64,000 bases of DNA from Ostrinia nubilalis (taxonomy: Eukaryota; Arthropoda; Insecta; Lepidoptera; Crambidae), in contig NC_087096.1 in assembly GCF_963855985.1 (NCBI RefSeq), positions 3,534,001-3,598,000 on the forward strand, in the 5' to 3' direction. The notes beneath the pieces are model-generated. The model saw only the letters and a program-made list of their open reading frames with translations. It had not been told where the DNA came from and made no database searches. The translations under genes and the position numbers were made by a program. Shown in pieces: positions 33,512 to 45,949 of the stretch. How positions within the stretch are numbered: the stretch's first letter is position 1; each line of letters starts with the position of its first letter.

Positions 33512-36260
33512 AAGTGGCAGAGACTTGTTGAGGCAGAAATGTGCTGAGTGCAGAGTCTCAGATGCAAATAGACTCTATTTTCTAGTGCGAGGTTTACTTG
33601 AGTCCTGTTTGAAGTGTGGGTAGGTATATAAAATAAATATAAAGTGCTTTAAGTACCTACGCCACCTCGATGACATTGACTTATATAAAAATCACCAAAT
33701 GTCTCTGTAGGATAGTGGTAAAAGCTTTTACCTAAGTTCTAAGTATTTTAGGCAATAGATGTTTTCTTGCGCAAAATTTCCTACACAGAAGTTTACAGTT
33801 TTTTTGATACCAAATGGTTAAAAAGACAAAGTAACATCCACAATCAGCTCATTTAAAAAACATGAATTACAGCTTTGTCCCACTTTTCAACTAAATCAAA
33901 AAGCGTCCCTTCAATTCTTCAAGGGACGAAAAGTAATTACGCGATGGCCAATAAAAATGGGCATAAAACCAAACAGGAGCGTCATTAATTATGGCAGGAC
34001 AAGGGCTTAATTAAAGGCAAACGCACAATGCCTCTTAACACACAATCTCTTCAGTCATTTTGGCTTCATGCTAAATGAGGAAAACATAGAAGTTAAAATT
34101 AAGATTGAAATATGAATTTCGACTTTTGAAATATAATTCCGAAATTGCTTAGTTTTGGCGTTTTTTTCTAGAATGTATTGCGTATTGCTCTGAAAAGCGA
34201 TTTCAAAATCAAAACTGTCACGAATGTTAGTTGTCGACTTTCAGGTTCCGCCATCTTTCGGCGAAGTCTATAGATAGGTCCTGAAAAGTTTTAAATAAAG
34301 CTTCTTTGCTTTTCTCCTTAACAATTTCAAATAAAAAGCGCTGCTGAAAATGCTCGGGCCAATTAACCACTTAAGTTTTTGTAAAGGAACTGAGTAAACT
34401 GTCAGTTCCATAGTTTTATCTCCGAGAGAAAGGAAGGAAATGTTGAAGAAAGGAACGACTTTATCGTCCGGTTTGGAGCCTGGCCGAGCGTAGATTTTAC
34501 ACTCGCTTTAACATTTTGTTAAAGAATAGGTCGATGTACAACAAAACAAGGAAAAAATAACTTTTTAATGGGTTTTATATTTTTAATTATTGAATTGGGA
34601 ACTACAAAATCTTTTTTGTCGTTGAAGTATGCGGTTTTTAGGGATTCATAAAAGGTTTGAAAAAAAAAAACGATACACGATTACTCATTTGCCAGTAACG
34701 TCTGTCTAGAATTTATTCTGTTACAGGCAATTTTCCTAGAAAAAACTTGATGGATAGACTTGAATTTATGCTGAAAGAACCACAAAAACAAAGACTAGTA
34801 CTACGAGTACTACTATTTTGAATCAATTTTTCGTAGGTACATTGTCCTAGTCAAACTCTCTCTAAGAATGTTTCAAGCCCAAAACCTACTCGTTATTGTT
34901 ATTAACACTTGTTATTTTAACAACCTGTCATTACATTTGGTACAGGTTGTGTTAATAACAAAAGAGCAGTAAAACAAACCGTTGCTAATTCCAGCCAAAG
35001 TCCTGAACTTCCAAATAATAGTAACCTGCTACGTGAGCAACCTTGGTCCTGGTGCGCCAGCAACATTTGGCACGCCGTCAAGCCCGCGGGTCCGGCAACT
35101 ACTTTAATTAAAGTGCCATTAGGTAGAGATGCCGCGTGTTTTGCGCCGTATCTGAGATTGTTCGCGATAGTGTGATGTCGCGCGAATTATTAAGGGTGAT
35201 GTTTAATAATTGTTGGATGAACTTTAGGTGCTGGCAGATTATCTGTTGAAAGGACTTTGTTAGTTCACTTCACCTTGTATTGTATACTCATTACTCTTGT
35301 ACATATTTATAGTTATTCTCAGAATTTTCTAATTTTAGTCTAAGCTGCAGTAATCCAAGACCGCTTATTTATATTTTTGGGATCACGTCTGATATAAGTA
35401 TGGGACATATTAGCTGCACATAACCTAATACATAAATATATTTATGCAGGTAATCGAAATAACAAATGTTGCGGCATTTGTATGAGACCGCGAAGAGATC
35501 CCTCTCCTACACCTGCCCATTCGCAAACAAATATCGCCCTCTCTGCTCACATCAGGTAGCTATATGAATATATCTTAAGGCAAGCAAGAGGTCACCGACC
35601 CTCATTAAACACACTGCGGCAATCCCAGAGGACGACAGCATGTAAATGATAATGACCGTAAAAAGTTGCCGTGCTCAAGCTACGTGGGCAACCTTGGTCC
35701 CAATAATTTGGCACACAATCAAGCTCCAACTTTAATTAAACTGCCATTAGGAGCAGATCGTGTTTGCGCCGTATCCGAGATTCTGCGATAGTCGCAACCG
35801 AATTGCGATTTATGTTTACAGCCGACCGAGTCTTAATGAGCTTGTGTGGCAATAACTGTTCGCTAAGAGACGTAGTGCTGGATTTAATGTCGAATGGTTT
35901 AACCAACCAATATTCGTGAAACAGGCGCAATTATTTACAAATTCGTCGCTTTGTTGGTTGATTAGCTAACAATTACGCTTTCCATAGCAATAAGTATCTC
36001 TAATTCAAATGAAAAACATGCCGTATTTCAGTGAAAAGTTGATCTGATCAATACATATCAAACATTTATTATAATGATCATAATAAACGCTTACCAGCCC
36101 ACGCAAGCCAATTATACTCAACAAATTATAGTAGGATCTGTATCTGTATGAATCTGTAGATTCTCGATAAATACTTGTAGGTAACGAGTGTTTATCGAGA
36201 ATTCTACATCCAATTAGTATACAAAGATCTTGTCAATCCCAACTATCCCATCCCAACTAA
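33512..36260. other. Gene-free stretch with diverged segmental duplication
   Basis: A segment at 35029-35185 recurs in diverged form at 35680-35810: both share CTACGTG(A/G)GCAACCTTGGTCC, ACTTTAATTAAA(G/C)TGCCATTAGG and TTTGCGCCGTATC(T/C)GAGATT. A second unusual patch at 33930-34070 contains CATTAATTA and GGGCTTAATTAAAGGC, homeodomain-site-like words. A hairpin-forming segment lies at 34897-34960. No gene is recognised. Confidence 0.55.
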
Positions 36261-36353
36261 TCCCAACTAATATTATAAATGCGAAAGTAACTCTGTCTGT
36301 CTGTCTGTCTGTTACGCTTTCCCGCTTAAACCTCGCAACCGATTTTGATGAAA

Positions 36354-37213
36354 GGATGATGGGCACTTTTCTATGGAATCTGGGCGTAAAACCAACAGAA
36401 ATGTAACTACTATTATTTGTTAGGACTTAATATCAGAAATATATTTTCATATAAATAACTACCAAAAACTCCCGGGTTTGCTTGGAAATTGACATAATGT
36501 GTAATAGTAATAAGTGCTTTATTGCGTAAACAAAAAATATTTTTAATTAATATACTTATCTACTTACATTTTAAATACATTAGGTTATTTATCCATCATT
36601 ATGTCCAACAGTTCAGAAGTGGGGCCAATAAATGGTATATTTAAACCATGTTCTACATTATAAGCGTAGGACCATACCTAGGTACCATTTAGAGAAAGGA
36701 CATGAACACAGTCATGTTTCAAGGGGATTTCTAGCAGTTAAGTTGTAGTGTTGTCGCATAATCGATCACGGATCGATTATTAATCGATATTTCCAAATAT
36801 CGATGTATCGATTAACAATTCGATTAATCGATTTTATTGATTACCATCATTACTATCATTTGATTGTTAATTCAATTCCTTATTTTCAGCAATATAATCG
36901 ATTATTGCAATCGAATAATCGATTATGATTTATTCGGTATACATACTTACTAAATCGATAGAATCGATAGTAAGATATGATACAATACTCTCAATATGAT
37001 CGATAAAAGCAATCTGATTGACCAAATACTATTTTTATTACCCTAATGTGATGTGAAATACTATGGAAACTTTGCATATTCAACGACCTCTATCTCCGTA
37101 TCCCCGCGTATTTCAGGATTGTTGTCATACTATGAAATGAAGTACTAGTATTAAGCTTTAATTTAGTATACTTTTTGTTTCTGTTGGTTTAACGCCCAAT
37201 ATGCCCATCATCC
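36354..37213. mobile_element. Nested element with terminal inverted repeats and no visible target duplication
   Basis: The ends read GGATGATGGGCA and TGCCCATCATCC, followed inward by TGGGCGTAAAACCAACAGAA and its mirror TTCTGTTGGTTTAACGCCCA, an imperfect inverted repeat of about 45 bases. The interior is AT-rich with an ATCGAT cluster and no ORF. The insertion lies exactly between AAA and TTT of the host element with no duplicated bases. Confidence 0.75.
36760..37005. repeat. ATCGAT-dense cluster
   Basis: About ten ATCGAT words occur in roughly 245 bases, many inside longer palindromes such as ATCGATTATTAATCGAT. ATCGAT/TATCGATA is the core recognised by the insect factors DREF and BEAF-32, but low-complexity expansion inside a transposon is an equally good explanation. 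Confidence 0.6.
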
Positions 37214-37852
37214 TTTGGCATAGAGATAGTTTGAGTCCCGGGAAAGAACATAGGATAGTTTTTATCCCGGTTTTTGAAACAGGGACGCGCGCGATAAAGT
37301 TTTTCTGTGACAGACAAAATTCCACGCGGGCGAAGCCGCGGGCGGAAAGCTAGTATCCTATAATGAGCACTTGTATGGAAGTCCATTTGCGAGTTCAGTC
37401 TATAAATACCCTGTAACATAGATCCACGCGCCCAACTCACACAGTTACTCAGAGAATTCACCCACCCTCGTCATACTGCCAATAATTGGTTCGCGGCATG
37501 AAATCACAGTACAATTTTGGTGCAGTAGTACCTACTTAAAAGTTTGATGAAGCTTTGACTATTTTCTCTATTTATTACCTCTCGTTTTCATCGTGTTTAG
37601 CCTAGATCTACAGATTAATGAATAATTATAAAAACTAGGAAAAATCAATGCCAAGGGTTAACTTTCAGTAAAGCGGATATTTTCATGAATTGACGAGCTT
37701 TTTTTACTGTGATCAAGATGAAAATGTGACAAATGCGATAATATGTATAAACTTGATACCAATGATTCAAAAATCTAAAAAGAAGAAAAGAATGAATCGA
37801 ATGGAATCGAATGGAATGATAAATAATATAAAAATAAATGGTTAGTTAGGTA

Positions 37853-38057
37853 CAGTAGGCGCGCGAGTTCATGTCCATCGGGGCCTTACTTACTTACTTA
37901 TACTTATACTTACTTATAAGTTGCAAAAAATATGGAATAGGTAGATAAGGTTGACCTACTTAATTGGTAATAATTATCGATATCGACATTAGCATAATTA
38001 GTTAGGTAACAGCACTACCGCATTCCTCAGGATGGACATGAACTCGCGCGCCTACTG
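37853..38057. mobile_element. TA-flanked MITE (Tc1/mariner type), 205 bp
   Basis: Perfect 27-base terminal inverted repeats: 37853-37879 begins CAGTAGGCGCGCGAGTTCAT, and 38031-38057 is its exact reverse complement. TA lies on both sides (37851-37852 and 38058-38059), the duplication of Tc1/mariner elements. The interior is AT-rich with a short (TTAC)n run and no coding capacity. Confidence 0.92.
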
Positions 38058-38059
38058 TA

Positions 38060-40807
38060 GGTAGATGCTTTTCCGAGCATTTTTGTGTTGTGAAGAAAGT
38101 CTAATAAATGATTCAAGCTCTTTGGGATTAATATACCTAACTATTGGCATATGTTAGGTATACTACCTTAGTATACTGTGGCAAAATGGAGCGTCGACTT
38201 TGCAAACAATGTAATGTAGCGAAGTTTGATTGGCGTGCGGTCGGTGCGTATGGCAATACAAGCTGGCACTCCTCCAGCGAGCGGGGACTGTCTAACTAAT
38301 TAACTTTAATTATAGTGGAAAGGCTCTCATGTTTACTGGATTATTATGGAGCATTCTTGAAAATTACAGCGGTTAAACTAGCTAAAACAGTATTAAAGTA
38401 GTCAAAAACAAATTAGTCTTTTCCCAAAATGAAACATTTTGTCTCCAGCGATTAAATAAAGGTAAAGCGATAACGTATAGGGTTTTGTTTCACATAATGC
38501 GTGGGGAATAAATGCCCCAAAAAGGTGCAGGATGTTGTGCGAACCCTTCGATGTAAGGGATTTACCCATAACATAAGCTCGGATTTGTGATTTATCTTTG
38601 TTTTGAAAAAAGTTTTGAAACTCCCTTCATGCGGCTTTTCACGTTGATATTGTTCGTTAAACCGATAGGTGTGGGTTTGGTAAAAAATTCAGTCATGTAA
38701 TCTTTTTCACACATAAAACGAGATAATAAATATGGTAAATGACTGAAGGATTCAAAGGAGAAACTCATTTCAATCCGTTATGTTTTTACATTTCATTTCG
38801 CTTCGTGGCTCAAATATTCCAGTAAACGCCAGTTATTTGGCCATACGGGCATGTTATTTCAGCGGCCGTATACCCCGGAATGGGGTCAGCTGTCATGGGC
38901 TGACCGCACCAAAGGGCTAATGTAAAGAATTTTCGCACTTCATTTGTTTTATTTTGTTTTGGGAATAAAGCTTATACATATTAAAACACATCGGGTAAAC
39001 ATTAGTAATAGCGTAGCTATGATGCTCGCTAGCGTTCATGATTTTTCTGCGTTTGCTTACGCGATTAATTGCTGTTTCAATTGAAAATTTATTCAGCTAA
39101 ATATTGAAGCTTCAGAGAAGTAGACTTTTATACGGATGATAGTTTTTATTTGTATTAATTTCAGAAACTGCTCAAAATATACTGCAGCAACAAACTTCAG
39201 TGAATAAAAACAAATGTTTGAAAGCCCTGACCGCAAAATTTAAAAGCTAGAGGAAGCAAAATGAATACTCCTGGGGCGCAAGCTGGCTAACGTTTGCTTT
39301 CAAGTAATTTTATTCCGGCATTTTAGCTTTGTTTTAGCATATTGGGGTAATTTAGATGCAACGTTTGGTTACTTTCTGAGTGTGTTTACATACACCTTGG
39401 GCTGAATAAGGCGATATTGTTGACAGTGTTGAATCGTGCTTTATTACTTATTAGTAATAAATATTCGGCCTCTCGTAATAAATAATATTTTGCGGGCTCA
39501 GCTAGAGTTACATAATGGAGAAGTTTCCAATTTTTTTCTATTAATAAAACTTGAAAATAAGTATAGGTAAAATAAAAAAATCATGAAAAAATCTCTACAA
39601 ATAAAGAAGTTACAGGGCCCCAAAGTTGTGCATAACAAATATTTCGTGCCATTAGATCGGTGACGTCACGACGTGATCGCGATCAGTGAGTGAATCACCC
39701 CTGGACCAGTGCTGTAGAAAGATCCAATTTTTTTAAATCTAGTAGTTTTTAATTTTTCAGCCAGGGTCACTTAAGATTCTTTTTTAGTAAAATTATTTTG
39801 TAACCTTTTTTGACATGTCCTAAGCCCGGACATATACAAAAAGAAGAAGAAGAATTTGACATATAGTGTCATAGCAAGCAAGCAAGCAAGCATTGTGGTT
39901 GAAACTACACTCGACATCAAATAAATCGCACCTCCCGCGACAAGCATTTTCAAACGTATGCATCCCCACTTCCCACCAATATTGGCACCATTTAAAAGCC
40001 TAGTTCTAACCTTCATTTCATTAAAGGAAAGGTTTTTACCCCAAAAATGTGTCTTTAGAAAGATCCAGAGTCACTTCTTCAAAAAATAGGTAGTTACGCT
40101 AAAGCCAACTTTTATGGCTATAAAACTGTTAAGTTGGGATTAATCGCTATCCATCTGTTAAAGAGGACACGTGAGATCATTATTTGGTTTTATAACCATA
40201 AAAATTGGTCTAATGGATCCCATAGGTGGGCCCAAAGTGAGGTATTTTTTCAAGTCACATTTATGGTATATGTTAATCATTTGTTAAGAAATTAAATGTA
40301 TTTTCCTTTAAGGATATTTATTGGGCTTTCAAATAACACCAATATTGTTGGGGCACCATGATTGTGTCAGAAGAAAATCGTTAAAGTTCGCGTCGCGGAA
40401 GGTGCGGCTTATTTGATGTTGAGTATATAACGGGTGGCGTGAATTCAACGCACCTCCTATGTTCGAGTTCCACGCGAAATTATGTTGGTAAATTAAATAA
40501 TTAATTTCTCAACCATTTCTTGATGGATTTCAAAAAAATACTTCACCGTCTTTTTAGTCTTGGTCTATATTTTAATCCCATTCAGTGAAATCTAATGTTT
40601 ACAACATCACGAAACTTCTCCATTCTAAATTCAGCTTAAAATACGAACATACAGTTATATGACTATTCTATTTTATGGAGCAAATCGAAGTTTCAGCAGT
40701 GTCAACACGGGTCTGGTGTTGGCGCAGACGCATTTGGACGTGTTTGTGTAGTGGATGTTAGCTATTATTCCGCAGGGTTGTCTATTTTTAGCCCGTAAAA
40801 TCCGTTT
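38060..40807. other. Gene-free stretch
   Basis: No gene is recognised. A GC-richer patch at 38840-38930 (with GGGGTCAGCTGTCATGGGCTG) could be conserved non-coding DNA. At 39815-39856, GTCCTAAGCCCGGACATAT followed by (GAA)n resembles the 3' end of a LINE but is too short to assign. Confidence 0.35.
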
Positions 40808-40990
40808 TTAGGGTTCCGTAACCTGACAAGGAACCCTTATATTTTATGTAGTTTCGTCATGTCTGTCCGTCCGTTCGAATTTTTTGTCTAATTAGACAAA
40901 AAATTCGTTAGGAGCTCCTGTGAACCAGTAAAATGAAATTTTCAAAAATAAATGGGTGTTTCGTTTCATATCTTAAGTTTAATTTATCCA
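40808..40990 (+). repeat. Lepidopteran interspersed repeat fragment
   Basis: AGGGTTCCGTA, AAGGAACCCTTATATTTTAT and CATGTCTGTCCGTCCG are words of a dispersed repeat I associate with lepidopteran genomes. AGGGTTCCGTA is also in the element at 42-258. A 16-base hairpin (ATTTTTTGTCTAATTAGACAAAAAAT) lies at 40879-40905. Its ends are not clear. Confidence 0.5.
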
Positions 40991-42583
40991 AAGCATCCAA
41001 ATTGAAAGTAAGTAAGTACTTAGGTTTCTAATTCCATTTTCTTTTATTTTTATTTATTTAAGAAAAAAAAGGCAGTGAAAAGTAAATCAAGTATTTTCAG
41101 GCAACTTGACACGTACTAACTTAATTTTAAAAAAATAGAACGCTACGTCTGTTACAAGCCAGCTATTGTTGTTTTCTTAGTTACGTAGGTTTCGGGTCTT
41201 TTTACTTCGACAAATATGGAGGTACTTTTCTCAGCTCAAGAAGGCTATGCTATTTTGGTAGCAATGTATAAATTCGAAACTCAGTTGAAGTAGTCTATAG
41301 TGCAAATAGAATCAGACTCGTGTTGGTACAGAAACGCATTTGGGGCTTAAAGCGTATCGGGTTTGCAGAGCTTGTTCGGTCCTACGCTATATCAACTGTT
41401 ACAGGGCTGCTGCAATGCTTCTAGGAGATAAAAAGACCGTAATATTTCTGTTTATGTAATATTAGGATGTGATTCAAACAAGCGGAGGAAAGAATTACAA
41501 ATATTCGATTAAAAGTAAAGGAATAAGATAATGCGAAGATTGGAAATAGATATTCAACGTAAAAAATACCGAAGAATTTGATCAGATTTTTTACAAAGTT
41601 AGGTAAGTACTTATTTGGATTAAAAGTTACTAATAAGTTAATCCCTCTCAATAAGCTAAAAATAGTCTGTTACTTATTACTCGGATACTACTGAGTAGTA
41701 CCTACATCTTTCACTATTCTTTCACATATAAAGCTACATTTTACTGAGTGACATAGGTTTCTTATTATTCCCGACACATACACAGTTCCCAAGGGCTGAA
41801 AGGAACGTAATGGAAGGTGTCGCCCGAGCTCTACCAATGATTTAAAAACATCTCCATATTTGCAGCCAATTCAGAAAAATACTCGAGATTTTTATACAGA
41901 AAATACGCAATATAATTACTAAACGCATTCCAAGTTACGTAAAAACATATTTTCGTGAGGTTATGAGATGATTTATAACGAAATAAGGGTCATTGCTACC
42001 TTGTTATTCAAATATATCAGCTTAATTAATGATAATCTCTTTCTGTGAAATGTTTTATTTAAAACGGCGTTATAAAACTTATTTAGTAGTTACTAACCAT
42101 GATTAAAGGGTGTGAGAATGATCCATTTAACACGCGAGACTTTAAAATAACTGAATTTTTAGCTACAATAAACGATTCATTAACACAAGCCTAAGTACAC
42201 AGATTTAATCTTTATTTTTGAGGATTTTGGACTAAATAAAAAAAAAACTTTTTTTTAGCCGACTACAACCCTACGAAGCAGGTCTTTCAGCAAATTCCGA
42301 AATAAACTGTTTGTTGTTTGTTTAAGAGATGGAAAAGGGAATCATCCGCTTTTCCTAGTTTGCTCAGCGGAATATTGTACCAATGGCTATTTTTATTTCA
42401 CAAACAGAATCTTATTACCTGGGAATGTCTTTTTTGTATGAGCCTTTTATATAAAAGTTGTCAATAATTTTAAACATTAACAATCTTCACAATTTCATAA
42501 ACCTACCTACTTACTTTTTTTGTCTTTGTCACTTTTACGATTTAGATTTTTATAGTACCTACTTACTGTAACTTAAATTCGTT
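40991..42583. other. Gene-free stretch, nothing recognised
   Basis: AT-rich, no recognised gene or repeat. Confidence 0.4.
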
Positions 42584-42667
42584 TCTTACAGCCTTAATTA
42601 AAATAATAAATTGCTAGTTAATGTTTAAATTAAGTAGCAATTAATTATTTTAATTAAGGCTGTAAGA
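42584..42667. repeat. 33-bp inverted repeat (hairpin)
   Basis: Arms 42584-42616 and 42635-42667 are reverse complements with one A/T mismatch, separated by 18 bases. They begin TCTTACAGCCTTAATTAAAA. AT-rich, with no clear target duplication. It could be a very short fold-back element. Confidence 0.75.
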
Positions 42668-43640
42668 ATTGAAGCTAAAGCTTATTTACTAGTTTCCATT
42701 TCAATTTTAAATTATTAATAATTGTTATTTTAGTATCTACTTACATTATTAGGTTCATTGAATAATTAGCCTGTCTTACCATAATCATTGATTTTAGGAT
42801 TATTAATAGAGTGGTCGTGTGGATTACCACTACAAATACCAAAGTCAGCGGTATCTGTTAATTAGAAATACCAAAGCTACCAAAATGGCTACGGCGCGGT
42901 AAACTCTCACAGTAGCAGCCGAAATTGAAGCAATCTTACAAACAATGACGTCCTAAAATTGACACAGTATTGTAACAACACACAGTATTTACAGCGACGA
43001 ACTGCAGATCATTGTGTTAATAAGTTTGCAGTGTATACACTTTACCTACAGCATATCAGAATATATACCTATATATTTATTGCAAAAGGAGCACTACCTA
43101 CATTAACTGCATAAGATGCCAAAATATTTAACTTGATGTGCTGTCGTTTATCTAGAGTCAGATATCGAGCCCGCATTGTTTGTCCCAGCGGTGATTGAAA
43201 CATCATTGTTCACTTCCTTTTTAAACAATTTGGAAGAGTTGAATTGTGTTGCCACCGCTTACGAACAAAATCATCACAGCACGTTGCAATTCATTTTTCC
43301 AAAAGAACATTCTCAAAATAACGAAAAATTACTCACATGAATGAAAATGAAAAAAATTAAAATGAAAAATATTTTATTGGCATAAAGGACAGATACATTT
43401 TATATTATAAACAAAGGTATTAATTTTCTTACTATCTTTAATTGAACCTCTACCTACTCTTTTTCTTCTTTAATCTCTTAACTTTGTACTAGTCGAGTGG
43501 CTTCAGAATATAGACCTAAGAGTCTAGTTAGAGTCGATAAATCGCAAACGTTTTGAAGTACTATCGTCCGTTGCTAACAATGTTACATAACTACGACCTT
43601 GCAAACAAGTCACACATTCTACCCGTGATAAGTATTATCT
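42668..43640. other. Gene-free stretch, nothing recognised
   Basis: No gene or known repeat recognised. Confidence 0.4.
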
Positions 43641-44131
43641 TCTATACTTATACTTATAATAAATCTGTAGAGAGATCAATTCTGTACATGAAATATATTT
43701 TCAAAATAACTATCAGGGGGTGATTAGTGATCGATACTGATGCCAAAAATGCAATCAGTAAAATTATTGTCTGTCTGTCTGTATGTTCCTTATAGAAACA
43801 AAAACTACTCGACGGATTTTAACGAAACTTGGCACAATCATTCTTCATACTCCTGGGCAGGTTATAGTATACTTAGGAATTCCCACGGGAACGGGACTTA
43901 GCGGGAAAATCCTTTTGTACAAAAATCTAAACCGCTTAAGTTAGACGCTTGAAATTTGGCATGCAGGTACCTTAGTAAACTTAAAGCTTAGTTACAACAG
44001 GATATTGCAAAATTTCCACGGGAACGGGAGTTAGCGGTAAAAAATATTTGTATGAAAAAATCTAAACCGCGTAAGATAGATGAAGGGGGTAAAACGGGAT
44101 CCACGCGTACGAAGTCGCGGGCGGCCGCTAG
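43641..44131 (+). mobile_element. Helitron-like element, second subfamily
   Basis: It starts TCTATACTTATACTTATAAT and ends GAAGTCGCGGGCGGCCGCTAG, then T. It is collinear with the reverse complement of 27441-27936 throughout, with scattered differences, and contains the same two internal direct units with CCACGGGAACGGGA. The GTCT run is shorter than in the 27-kb copy. The minus- and plus-strand open frames overlapping it are chance. Confidence 0.85.
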
Positions 44132-45120
44132 TTCACAATATATTGCTAATGAATCGTATAATACAAACAAATACCTTTCGTATACACTGCAAATATGTGT
44201 AGGTATACCAGAAACATCTAACACAACGTCTGTCATATTGTAATCCGAGGCAATTGTATGGTCTCGCTACTGAGCCGGCATGCAAAGCAATCAAACGAAC
44301 CTCTGTTATCAATCGCCATTGTTAATAAACAATCAATCTCCCCTCTTGTTGTGATTTCGACTAAGAGATTGCATATTTCCATTTGTTTGAGCTTACAGAG
44401 ATATATTATCCTGAAATTGATCCAACAATGTAACAGGAACTCTGACGCGGATTTGATACCATTGGGAATAGCTGCCGACATGTAATTTTACGTTATTTTG
44501 CAAACGTGTGAAGGATATCTATCTGAGTGAAAAAGATACTGAATCATTGAAGCAACCCAAACTTCTTACCTACTTTACTTTTAAATTCACAAAATATAAC
44601 GAATTTAAGCAAGTAGGTATATAATATCAACTACGTAAAATAGATTACGAGTTAGGTTATACAATTTGCGAGTACCTAGTTGATGAAATAGCTCAAACAT
44701 AAATGAAGCAGCTGTAATTGACTAATTGCAATAACTGAACACTGCGCAGTGACATATTATGCTCTCATGCGGCAGATGTGAATTGCTTATTATTTCCACT
44801 ACACCGCTTACACCGTAGCACAGGTGTTTCTGCCTCTATTCAAATGGTACGAAATTTCACAAACTTAAGTCATGTATAGGCATGGTTAGTTCTATCAAAC
44901 TATCAGGAAAATACATAATTTTGATGGACTCAAGCCAGGCGATATTGAAACCGCAGTTCTGCGCTGATAACAAACGGCATCGTTTAACTAGGCCAGTTTT
45001 TAAACCTACTCACCTCTAGTTCTGTAAAGAACGTGCCAATATCACTTATGTTCATTCGCAGGTCCACTGCACACAATCCCAGAACACAATGCCGGTTGTT
45101 TATGTGACAGCAAGGCCGAC
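44132..45120. other. Gene-free stretch, nothing recognised
   Basis: Two overlapping open frames on opposite strands near 44233-44485 show no motif. No gene is called. Confidence 0.4.
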
Positions 45121-45123
45121 GAG

Positions 45124-45944
45124 CAAACGGATTAAACGTCCGCCGCACGCGACGCGGCGCTGTGACTGATCGTGTTTACCGCGCCTAGTATGGTTGACAT
45201 TACAAATAGTTGCACCATCTTAGGCCATACAAAAACACCCGGTTGTGGTTATAGTTACGGTTAGATGTTGCAACTCAGCCTTACATTAACTAACAAACGT
45301 CAAAAGTCAGTCAAAGCCTCAAAGGCCATACAAAAATACCCGTTTGTGGTTATAGTTACGGTTAAAGTTAGATGGTGCAACTCAGCCTTACATTAACTAA
45401 CAAAAGTCAGTCAAAGGCCATACAAAAAACCCGGTTATGGTTAGAGTTACGGTTAAAGTTAGATGGTGCAACTCAGCCTTACATTAACTAACAAACGTCA
45501 AAAGTTAGTCAAAGGCCATACAAAAACACCCGGTTATGGTTATAGTTAAAGTTAAAGTAAGGTGGTGTAGCAGATTTTTAAAACTAAGAACAATGGCCTC
45601 AACGGCCACATTTATTTTGTAAAGGCGACGGCACGTGAAGATTCTTTGACCTCTAATGTTTGTAATATCAAGCAATTAGGCTGTCTAGAACAATTTGGCT
45701 ACTAAGTATAAGAGCATTAAAATTCCTCGTTTCATTAAATTTAAGTCTTCTTGTGTGTGACAAGTAAGCCGCAACTAGGTACTACTTACGAGTATATACA
45801 ACTACACAACAATTTTCTTACAGCACTTACTGTTTTCACAATGAATTTCCCAATGTTTCATTTATTTGTTTCTTGTTAGTATCAAAGAACACAAACGGAT
45901 TAAACGTTAGCAGCACGCGACGCGACACCGTGACTGATCGTGTA
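45124..45944. repeat. Pair of diverged ~52-bp direct repeats flanking the tandem array
   Basis: 45124-45176 and 45893-45944 share CAAACGGATTAAACGT, GCACGCGACGCG and GTGACTGATCGTGT in the same order and orientation. They bracket the tandem array at 45208-45573. The copies are GC-rich islands in AT-rich DNA. No ORF is shared. Confidence 0.7.
45208..45573. repeat. Tandem array of ~97-bp units derived from a MITE
   Basis: Units begin GGCCATACAAAAA at 45223, 45324, 45416 and 45514 (spacings 101, 92 and 98), each followed by CCGGTT(A/G)TGGTTA and, in the first three, ATG(G/T)TGCAACTCAGCC. The outer ends AGTTGCACCATCT and AGGTGGTGTAGCAG are mirror-like. The word GGTTGCACCATC with AGGTGGTGCAACTCAGCC also bounds the single element at 49906-50034, so the array looks like an internally amplified member of that MITE family. 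Confidence 0.85.
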
Positions 45945-45949
45945 GCGCT

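Larger units (their letters stand above)
36261..37353 (+). mobile_element. Helitron-like element split by an 860-bp insertion
   Basis: The 5' end TCCCAACTAATATTATAAAT, the GTCT run and CGCTTTCCCGCTTAAACC match the copy at 59059-59291. The 3' part from 37214 to the terminal CTAG at 37353 matches 59152-59291 with no difference that I can see over about 140 bases. Between them, where 59059 reads GATGAAATTTGGC, this copy has GATGAAA, 860 foreign bases, then TTTGGC. A 10-base partial duplication of the 5' end (TCCCAACTAA) lies just upstream at 36251. Confidence 0.85.
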
